Positions 1 to 5,025 of a stretch of DNA of 6,778 bases are shown here, one piece after another. The DNA comes from an uncultured Desulfobacterales bacterium (lineage in GTDB: Bacteria; Desulfobacterota; Desulfobacteria; Desulfobacterales; G020354645). Location: positions 1 to 6,778 of the forward strand of contig CAMYNZ010000205.1 in the NCBI GenBank assembly GCA_947259865.1. Reading direction: 5' to 3'. The first letter of the stretch is position 1, and each line of letters starts with the position of its first letter. Below the pieces are notes generated by a model, which saw only the letters and a list, made by a program, of their open reading frames with translations, ran no database searches and was not told the origin of the DNA. Position numbers and translations under genes: made by a program.

Positions 1-60
1 TTTCCGGTTGGACCGGATGATACGAATGAATTAAAAAATCTGATTGTAGATAAATCCTAA
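1..60 (+). CDS. C-terminal end of an unidentified upstream gene (partial)
   Basis: Frame 1 is open from the first base and closes with TAA at 58-60. It gives 19 residues that begin FPVGPDDTNELK and end in VDKS. The other two forward frames stop sooner, and the composition (charged and hydrophilic, typical of a soluble C-terminus) is plausible for a protein. The repeat element begins only five bases after the stop. Too little is present to name a family. An open frame of this length can arise by chance, so the call rests mainly on its position against the window edge. Confidence 0.4.
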   Translation, partial: FPVGPDDTNELKNLIVDKS

Positions 61-65
61 TCCCA

Positions 66-210
66 AGAAGTGGTTTCAAAACCCCATCTAAGGCCCAATA
101 GCTGCGTTGCAAACCTCTTCAAAATGCTCACATACTACCGTGTATGCTGCGCTTTTTCATCGGTTTGCGCCTTGCTCTTGAGCCTAATCTGAGGTTTTTA
201 AACCACTTCT
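66..210. repeat. MITE-like palindromic element, copy 1
   Basis: The left end (66-94, starting AGAAGTGGTTT) and right end (182-210, ending AAACCACTTCT) are inverted copies of each other, 24 of 29 positions matching. Inside lie further inverted pairs: GCAAACC 109-115 with GGTTTGC 162-168, and CATAC 131-135 with GTATG 142-146. The whole 145 nt could therefore fold into one long imperfect hairpin. It has no open frame of note and no obvious target-site duplication. The first 34 bases recur in the same orientation at 1083-1116. It reads as a non-autonomous mobile or dispersed structural repeat. I recall similar GCTGCGTTGC-containing repeats from deltaproteobacterial genomes, but that is memory, not a search. 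Confidence 0.75.
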
Positions 211-348
211 AGTTCATTCTTTGAATTCCGTACTAATTTTTAAACAATCAAAAAAGATGTCTTTCAATAAGTCGCGCAGCCAGCAAACATTTTTCAAAAT
301 CGGAGCAGATTTTTTCAGTTCGACCCGCAACGGGAGCCGGCTCTGACT

Positions 349-415
349 ACCGCAGCTTGACTTGAATCTCTTCGTTGATTAACTTTAACCACAACGACGT
401 CAGAATTTCTGCGGT
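349..415 (+). promoter_or_regulatory. Nested stem-loop with possible promoter ahead of the DJ-1-like gene
   Basis: ACCGCAG (349-355) pairs with CTGCGGT (409-415), TGAC (358-361) with GTCA (399-402), and TCGTTG (372-377) with CAACGA (392-397), giving a nested imperfect stem. A -35-like TTGACT at 357-362 is followed after 16 nt by TTAACT at 379-384, a poor -10. A second weak pair is TTGGCT at 429-434 and TTTAAC at 451-456. The structure could be a regulator site or an mRNA leader element. I do not recognise it as any known riboswitch, and chance pairing cannot be excluded. Confidence 0.25.
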
Positions 416-472
416 TATCAATTCTAATTTGGCTTGTGTCAACCCGTCCCTTTAACACCCCCAAACAAAACG

Positions 473-480
473 AAAGGAGG
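473..480 (+). promoter_or_regulatory. Strong ribosome binding site
   Basis: AAAGGAGG ends five bases before the ATG at 486. This near-perfect Shine-Dalgarno match fixes that start and suggests efficient translation of the DJ-1-like gene. It is the best such site in the window. Confidence 0.85.
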
Positions 481-485
481 CTACT

Positions 486-1067
486 ATGAGCGCGAAGAAA
501 ATCTTAATGCTTGTCGGCGATTTTGTTGAAGATTACGAGGTGATGGTGCCTTTCCAGGCCTTGCAGATGGTCGGACACACCGTACACGCTGTCTGTCCGG
601 ATAAAAAAGCCGGCGATACGGTTAGGACAGCCGTTCATGATTTTGAGGGAGATCAAACCTACAGCGAAAAACCCGGTCATAATTTCAGCCTTAACGCGAC
701 CTTTGATGAAATTAGAGCCGAGGATTATGATGCGCTGGTCATCCCCGGCGGTCGTGCACCTGAATACATCCGCCTCAACGAGGATGTAGTGCGAATTGTT
801 CGTCACTTTGCGGAAGCTGACAAACCGATCGCTTCCATCTGTCATGGTGCCCAAGTTCTGGCCGCTGCCGGTGTTCTCAAAGGGAAAAGCTGTTCGGCCT
901 ATCCGGCCGTCGGGCCCGATGTGAAAGTGGCTGGCGGCGAATATGTAGACATTCCTGTGGAAAAAGCGCACAGAGACGGCAACCTGGTAACAGCACCGGC
1001 CTGGCCGGCGCATCCCGACTGGCTGGCTGCTTTTTTAGAGGTCCTGGGGACCAGGATAGAACCTTGA
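486..1067 (+). CDS. DJ-1/PfpI family protein, DJ-1D-like (putative glyoxalase III / deglycase)
   Basis: This is a 193-residue single-domain class I glutamine-amidotransferase-like protein, full length for the family, with its start set by a strong Shine-Dalgarno sequence. Visible landmarks are [12 protein letters not shown] (11-22) with the conserved glutamate E18, IPGGRAPEY (86-94), and the nucleophile elbow SICHGAQ (117-123) with catalytic C119 and H120. AHPDW (175-179) lies near the C-terminus. The block [20 protein letters not shown] (50-69) is a DJ-1D hallmark: plant DJ-1D proteins, tandem repeats of this unit, have nearly the same segment. DJ-1D proteins have glutathione-independent glyoxalase III activity, converting methylglyoxal to lactate and glyoxal to glycolate; some relatives are described as proteases or deglycases. 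There is no signal peptide, so it should be cytoplasmic. It stands alone between two repeat copies. The family call is firm; the substrate is inferred. Confidence 0.93.
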   Translation: MSAKKILMLVGDFVEDYEVMVPFQALQMVGHTVHAVCPDKKAGDTVRTAVHDFEGDQTYSEKPGHNFSLNATFDEIRAEDYDALVIPGGRAPEYIRLNEDVVRIVRHFAEADKPIASICHGAQVLAAAGVLKGKSCSAYPAVGPDVKVAGGEYVDIPVEKAHRDGNLVTAPAWPAHPDWLAAFLEVLGTRIEP

Positions 1068-1082
1068 ACTGGCAAGATCGCT

Positions 1083-1290
1083 AGAAGTGATTTCAAAATC
1101 CCATCTTAGGTCCAATGGCCCGCCCGCCTCGCCTGAGCGGCTCGCGATGGCGAGCAGGCTGCGTTGTCCCGCGGATTCAAATGCTCATGCGGGAGAAGGT
1201 TTAGCCCGTTGGCCCGTTTGCCGGTTGCAATGCGGATGAGTTCCTTTTGATTGCGGGCTAAACCGGCTTAACGGGCCAACGGGTAAACCC
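1083..1290. repeat. MITE-like palindromic element, copy 2 (diverged)
   Basis: The first 34 bases (1083-1116, AGAAGTGATTTCAAAATCCC and onward) match 66-99 of copy 1 with few differences and in the same orientation. Both copies then share GCTGCGTTG and a TTCAAA(A)TGCTCA block (copy 2 around 1159-1187). The rest is different, GC-rich and packed with hairpins. GCCTG (1131-1135) pairs with CAGGC (1155-1159) around CTCGC/GCGAG (1141-1145, 1150-1154), and TCCCGC (1167-1172) pairs with GCGGGA (1189-1194). A larger inverted repeat lies at 1198-1289. No inverted partner of the left end is recognisable on the right, so the element is decayed, or its right half has been replaced by another module. It occupies most of the 295-nt gap between the DJ-1-like gene and glcD and holds no ORF. 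Confidence 0.6.
1198..1289. repeat. 29-nt inverted repeat / large hairpin inside copy 2
   Basis: GGTTTAGCCCGTTGGCCCGT begins the left arm (1198-1226). The right arm (1261-1289) is its reverse complement except for a one-base shift in each half. The spacer is 34 nt. A shorter alternative pairing also exists: GGTTTAGCCC (1198-1207) with GGGCTAAACC (1255-1264). There is no T-run after it, so it is not a classical terminator, but as RNA it would fold stably and could insulate the DJ-1-like gene from glcD. Confidence 0.65.
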
Positions 1291-1333
1291 AAATCTATAG
1301 GGCGGAAAACTTTACAGTTACTACAAAACTGAG

Positions 1334-1354
1334 TTCAAACTTTGAATTAGGGAA
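1334..1354 (+). promoter_or_regulatory. Small palindrome and ribosome binding site before glcD
   Basis: TTCAAA-C-TTTGAA (1334-1346) is a perfect short inverted repeat. AGGGAA (1349-1354) follows, ending eight bases before the ATG, and is a reasonable Shine-Dalgarno sequence. A TTTACA at 1311-1316 could be a -35, but I see no good -10. The palindrome might be an operator half-site pair; it also belongs to the block shared with 211-227, so it may simply be the edge of the repeat. Confidence 0.35.
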
Positions 1355-1362
1355 AAGCTGAA

Positions 1363-2793
1363 ATGTCTCGAACAAACTATGCCCCCGTAACGGCAACCAT
1401 CATTGAAGAATTGCAAAAAATCTGTGGTGAGAAGCATGTGATCTTTTCCGATGATCAGGCGCTTCAAAAATATTCGCACGATCAAGTACCGCAAGATAAA
1501 TATGCTCGCATGCCTGAAGTTGCGGTTTTACCGAAGACCGGATTGGAGATATCGGCCATCATGAAACTCGCTAATCGAGAAAAAATTCCCGTGACTCCGC
1601 GTGCCGCCGGAAGCGGACTTTCGGGAGGGGCCGTGCCGATTTACGGGGGCATACTTCTTTCCGTTGAGAGAATGAACAAAATTCTCGAAATTGATCCCTC
1701 CAACCTGATGGCCGTCGTAGAGCCGGGTGTTGTCACAAACAAATTTGATCAAGCCTTGAAAAGCTACGGACTTTTTTTTGCCGGATATCCCATGAGCGAA
1801 GAATTCTGCTATATTGCCGGCAATGTAGCCGAAAATGCAGGCGGCGGCAGAGCCATCAAATACGGCGTCACCGGACGATATATTCGCGGGCTTGAAGTCG
1901 TCACACCCGGGGGGGATATCATTCAACTGGGCGGAAAGCGTATTAAAGACGTTACCGGCTATGATCTGGTCAATCTGATGATCGGGTCTGAAGGCACGCT
2001 GGGAATCTTTACCAAAATCATCATCCAACTTCTGCCCCGTCCTACCGTCCGCCTCGCTGTTTTATCGCTCTTTAAAGATGTTACCACTGCAATAGACATT
2101 GTACCGGCAATCATGACGATCGGCAAATTTATCCCGACGGCGATCGAATTCATGGACGGTTTTAGCTTTACCCGGACAGCAGAATCGTTAAACGAAACAT
2201 TCCCCTGTGAAGATATCGGCGCTGCCCTGCTGTTTGAAGTTGACGGCAGCGACTTCGAAGTCGTAAAAGCCGAGGCCGAGAAGATCCGGGATCTGTGTCA
2301 AAAAAATAATGCCGTGGATGTGTATATGGCCGAAACAAACGCGGATATCGAACGATTCTGGAAAATCAGAAAACAAATTCCGTGGATGCTGAAACGTTAC
2401 AATCCGCATCAGTCCGTTGAAGATATTGTCGTACCGATTGCAAATATTCCTTCGATACTGTCGAAACTTGATAAAATTGGCAAAAAATATGACATATCGA
2501 TCCCCGTTTTCGGACATGCCGGTGACGGCAACCTCCACGCCACACCTTTGAAAAACCCGGCCCATTCCAAGTCCCGGTGGGATGAAATAATTCCGGAGAT
2601 TTTAAGGGATATTTATGTGGCAACGGCAGCGCTTGGCGGGACAATTAGCGGTGAACACGGCATAGGTCATAAACGCAGAGATTATATGAGGCTGGTTGTA
2701 AGCGACGTCCAACTCGATATCATGCAAAAGATAAAACTGGCTTTCGATCCCAACAATATTCTCAACCCGGGAAAAATAATAAGTATTACCTGA
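1363..2793 (+). CDS. glcD: FAD-linked 2-hydroxyacid dehydrogenase, GlcD type (glycolate/D-lactate oxidase subunit)
   Basis: This 476-residue protein is the usual GlcD length and starts at an ATG with an AGGGAA site. The N-terminal half is a PCMH-type FAD-binding domain: PEVAVLPKT (51-59), TPRAAGSGLSGGA (78-90) for the pyrophosphate, VEPGV (119-123), GNVAENAGG (153-161), KYGVTGRYI (167-175) and GSEGTLGIFT (208-217). The C-terminal FAD-oxidase half has FWKIRKQIP (332-340), VEDIVVP (352-358), FGHAGDGNLH (383-392) and SGEHGIGHKR (429-438), ending FDPNNILNPGK (461-471). These mark the glycolate oxidase/D-lactate dehydrogenase family, which oxidises 2-hydroxyacids to 2-oxoacids and passes electrons to a partner. 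Usual partners (GlcE, an iron-sulfur GlcF, or EtfAB) are absent here, so substrate and acceptor are open. It is probably cytoplasmic or membrane-associated. The last 8 nt overlap the end of the convergent gene. Confidence 0.93.
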   Translation: MSRTNYAPVTATIIEELQKICGEKHVIFSDDQALQKYSHDQVPQDKYARMPEVAVLPKTGLEISAIMKLANREKIPVTPRAAGSGLSGGAVPIYGGILLSVERMNKILEIDPSNLMAVVEPGVVTNKFDQALKSYGLFFAGYPMSEEFCYIAGNVAENAGGGRAIKYGVTGRYIRGLEVVTPGGDIIQLGGKRIKDVTGYDLVNLMIGSEGTLGIFTKIIIQLLPRPTVRLAVLSLFKDVTTAIDIVPAIMTIGKFIPTAIEFMDGFSFTRTAESLNETFPCEDIGAALLFEVDGSDFEVVKAEAEKIRDLCQKNNAVDVYMAETNADIERFWKIRKQIPWMLKRYNPHQSVEDIVVPIANIPSILSKLDKIGKKYDISIPVFGHAGDGNLHATPLKNPAHSKSRWDEIIPEILRDIYVATAALGGTISGEHGIGHKRRDYMRLVVSDVQLDIMQKIKLAFDPNNILNPGKIISIT

Positions 2794-4693
2794 GATATTT
2801 CTTATAATTGACGCTATTGTCTTTTTCAGGGAGAACGCGATGGTATCGCGTGACGGTTTCAAATCCATTTTGCCCCATGAACCGTTTGAGTATTTTTGGA
2901 TCCGTTTTTGTCAAGTCGACCAGCAGGAGGCCGTCCACCACCCTCGAAAAGGCCTTATCCGAATTAAAACTAATCAAACTACCGTTTAACTTCAGGTAAT
3001 GGCGCAACAAAATGGGAACGCCCTTTCCGTCACTTTCAATTTCCGATATCAACACTGAAATATCGTCGATGTCCTGAAAGGAGGATTTCATGATGGTGCT
3101 GTTAACGCCTTCGATCCGGCCGGAACGAAATGAATTACGTGCGCTGACGAATTGGGCCAGTTGCGAATCCAAGTTGTTTGTCTTTAAAAACCTTACAATC
3201 AAATCCTTTGAAACGGCGTGGTAATCTTTACTGATACTCACTGGCCCAAATAGTATTTTATAGTGCGGATTTCGTGCAATAAACTCACCGATACCCCGCC
3301 ACAACAACACCAGGCTGTTGAATTTTTTCTGATATTCGGATCGGATAAAAGAGCGTCCGGTTTCAATGGCATTGACCAGCTGCTTTTCAAAATCCGGTTT
3401 AAACCGGAAAAGAGTGCTGGTGTAAAGGCCCTCCGGACCTCGTGATTTCAATATCTTATCTGCAAGTCCGAGGCGATAAGCACCCACCAGTTCGCTCTTT
3501 TTTTGGTTCCAAACAAATAAATGGAGATAATAGGCATCGAATCGATCCAGGTCGACCGCCTTGCCGGTTCCTTCCTGCACCTGACGGAAAGTTAATTCCC
3601 TGAGTCTGCCAATTTCATTCAGCATATTAGGTAGCTGTGATGATCGCGCAAGGTAAACTGCTAAATCGCCGTTTTGAACCAGCCGTTGCTCAGCCGCAAG
3701 CGCTGCTACATCTTTTTGCAACAGTGACGGCAATACGGCCGCTATAATCGGCTCAGGTGGGGAATCAAACGGGTTTTTCAGTGGGAATCCAATTAGGCCT
3801 TTCTTTGTCCGGCGGGCGCGGTTTCTCAGAAAATAGGTGTTGACCCGCAGATAACTCATAATTTTTCCATCGGTTTCAAAGCGTTGCAGTTTTCTCCAGG
3901 AGAATGCTTTTCCGATGTGCAGGTTTATCTTTTTGTTTCTTTTGTTTATCAGTTCGCGGGGAAGCAACGCCGTGCGAAACCCGGGGTGCAGTAAACCTAA
4001 AATTTGAAAAAAAATACCATTTCTGCCGGGAAAATAGACAGGTAGGGCTGTGGCTTTGGTACGCCGAATAATACCGCCGATATGAGAACTCCAGACCGGA
4101 TCAATAACTCGACCTTGTTTCAGTTTCAAACTGGAAACTTCACCGGCCGGAAAGGTGGCGAGCAGACCACCGCCTTTGACCCATCGAATCGCTTCTTTTA
4201 GACCTTTCAGATTCGATGCGGCAGAATGCCTGGTATCAAACGGGTCGACGGAAATAATCGTGTCGCGAATCCCGACAATATGTTTCAAAAGATAGTTTCC
4301 CAGTATTTTCAGATCCGGTCGAACTTTGAGCAATACAGCCCCCAGTATGACCCCTTCAAGCGCTCCAAAGGGGTGATTTGCAACCACAACGAGTGGGCCC
4401 TTTACCGGTATCTTTTGCAAATCGGCTTCACTGACGGAATAGGTGACATTCAGCGCCTCGAGGCCGAGATGAAATATTTTATTAGGGTCTTTGCAAATGA
4501 GCGTTTTTTTATAGTAGGTTGCATATACATGATTCAAAGCTTTCAACGACAATGCGTTTTCAAGAGGTGAATCCAGTAAGTGCAGCAGGAAACGGCTGAT
4601 TGGATTTTGGGCGGCTTTATTTAAATCGATCAGTTTCGGAACCGTAATATTCCCCGCGGTGTTGTCGGGATCCTGAAATGCTGAATTTTTCAT
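2786..4693 (-). CDS. Two-domain acyltransferase: PlsC-like O-acyltransferase fused to OlsB-like GNAT N-acyltransferase (OlsF-like)
   Basis: This protein has 635 residues. Residues about 95-290 are a lysophospholipid acyltransferase (PlsC-like) domain. Motif I is NHPFGALEG (106-114), with catalytic H107 and glutamate in place of the common aspartate. Further motifs are FPAGEVS (181-187) and LPVYFPGRN (217-225). Residues about 335-620 are an N-acyltransferase domain related to OlsB and acyl-homoserine-lactone synthases: RLRELTFR (363-370), ELVGAYRLG (401-409), IETGRSFIRSEYQ (443-455), LLWRGIGEFI (463-472) and FGPVSIS (482-488). OlsB acylates the amino group of ornithine from acyl-ACP, and OlsA then O-acylates the 3-hydroxy group. 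OlsF carries both activities in one chain in this order, making phosphorus-free ornithine lipids. There is no clear transmembrane helix, so it is probably peripheral on the inner membrane. The amino-acid acceptor is inferred; glycine or another amine is possible. Confidence 0.88.
   Translation of the reverse strand: MKNSAFQDPDNTAGNITVPKLIDLNKAAQNPISRFLLHLLDSPLENALSLKALNHVYATYYKKTLICKDPNKIFHLGLEALNVTYSVSEADLQKIPVKGPLVVVANHPFGALEGVILGAVLLKVRPDLKILGNYLLKHIVGIRDTIISVDPFDTRHSAASNLKGLKEAIRWVKGGGLLATFPAGEVSSLKLKQGRVIDPVWSSHIGGIIRRTKATALPVYFPGRNGIFFQILGLLHPGFRTALLPRELINKRNKKINLHIGKAFSWRKLQRFETDGKIMSYLRVNTYFLRNRARRTKKGLIGFPLKNPFDSPPEPIIAAVLPSLLQKDVAALAAEQRLVQNGDLAVYLARSSQLPNMLNEIGRLRELTFRQVQEGTGKAVDLDRFDAYYLHLFVWNQKKSELVGAYRLGLADKILKSRGPEGLYTSTLFRFKPDFEKQLVNAIETGRSFIRSEYQKKFNSLVLLWRGIGEFIARNPHYKILFGPVSISKDYHAVSKDLIVRFLKTNNLDSQLAQFVSARNSFRSGRIEGVNSTIMKSSFQDIDDISVLISEIESDGKGVPILLRHYLKLNGSLISFNSDKAFSRVVDGLLLVDLTKTDPKILKRFMGQNGFETVTRYHRVLPEKDNSVNYKKYLR
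2835..2851. other. Perfect hairpin inside the 3' end of the acyltransferase gene
   Basis: ACGCGAT (2835-2841) and ATCGCGT (2845-2851) form a 7-bp stem with a GGT loop, 42 nt beyond the glcD stop. It lies within codons of the minus-strand gene. No T-run follows on either strand, so it is not a textbook intrinsic terminator. Still, it is the only compact hairpin where glcD transcripts would need to end. Confidence 0.35.
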
Positions 4694-5025
4694 CTCACTT
4701 CCCTGTTATATCATTACAAAACCGGCTGTTAGGATTTTTTATGTTCCCCCAAGGACATCAATCACCCTAAAAATACTTTGTTATATGATCCCTAAAAAAC
4801 GTTAATAAGTTATTGGAAGTTAATATCAGATTAAGCCCAAATCAAGAAAAAGTTGCAATGCAGGCCGGGTTGTGTTTCAAGGGGCAAGCACTGAGTAAAT
4901 TGCTTTTGGGGTGAATTTGTCGCTGAATCCATTGCTGGCGCAATACTCCCGGCCCGGTGAGTGGAGAAGAATCCGACCTTGGCAACTTACCAATAAGCTG
5001 CTGTAATAATGGAAACTTGCAATAT
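4694..5025. promoter_or_regulatory. Divergent intergenic region, AT-rich, presumed promoters both ways
   Basis: This 332-nt spacer between two divergent genes holds no convincing ORF. The part nearest the acyltransferase gene (about 4700-4830) is AT-rich. TGTTATAT-C-AT (4704-4714) and TGTTATAT-G-AT (4779-4789) form an imperfect direct repeat 75 nt apart, and GTTAATA recurs at 4801-4807 and 4819-4825. A good -10-like TAATAT sits at 4821-4826 on the plus strand, but without a clear -35. No confident promoter can be assigned for either gene. ATTGC-TGGC-GCAAT (4931-4944) is a small hairpin. Confidence 0.4.
4698..4704 (-). promoter_or_regulatory. Ribosome binding site of the acyltransferase gene
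   Basis: Read on the minus strand this is AGGGAAG, with its AGGGA core about six bases upstream of the ATG at 4693-4691. It supports that start codon. Confidence 0.6.

Larger units (their letters stand above)
211..485 (+). other. Gene-free leader upstream of the DJ-1-like gene
   Basis: Together with the repeat on its left, this forms a 425-nt stretch without a gene. I find no ORF worth calling on either strand; the minus-strand frames here are short. It contains a perfect 10-nt palindrome GAGCCGGCTC at 334-343, a nested stem-loop at 349-415, a possible promoter, and the ribosome binding site. Bases 211-227 resemble 1332-1348 downstream of the second repeat copy (15 of 17 identical), so the repeat unit may reach to about 227. 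Confidence 0.5.

Noticed and set aside
66..210. A CRISPR array or tRNA as explanation for the palindromic region
   Set aside because: There are no regularly spaced identical repeats with spacers and no cloverleaf or T-arm consensus. The structure is one long inverted repeat.
504..1013. A 169-codon open frame on the minus strand across the DJ-1-like gene
   Set aside because: It is antisense to a gene with clear family motifs and a strong ribosome binding site, and its translation shows no recognisable domain. It is a shadow frame.
1772..1779. An eight-T run, with a seven-G run at 1909-1915, in glcD as possible frameshift sites
   Set aside because: The GlcD frame reads through both with conserved residues on each side, so there is no sign of slippage or a broken gene.
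1528..2644. Several long minus-strand open frames inside glcD
   Set aside because: They overlap a well-supported GlcD protein and their translations show no family features.
4226..4570. A 114-codon plus-strand frame inside the acyltransferase gene
   Set aside because: It is antisense to the catalytic motif region of a clearly conserved protein, with no domain and no ribosome binding site seen.
4858..4914. An 18-codon ORF starting ATG CAG in the divergent spacer, considered as a leader peptide
   Set aside because: It has no Shine-Dalgarno sequence, no run of regulatory codons and no following attenuator.
4957..5025. A GTG start giving a 23-residue N-terminal extension of the hydrolase-VTT protein
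   Set aside because: There is no ribosome binding site before the GTG, and the added residues form neither a signal peptide nor a domain. The ATG at 5026 directly precedes the basic segment and first helix. It is kept as an alternative, not excluded.
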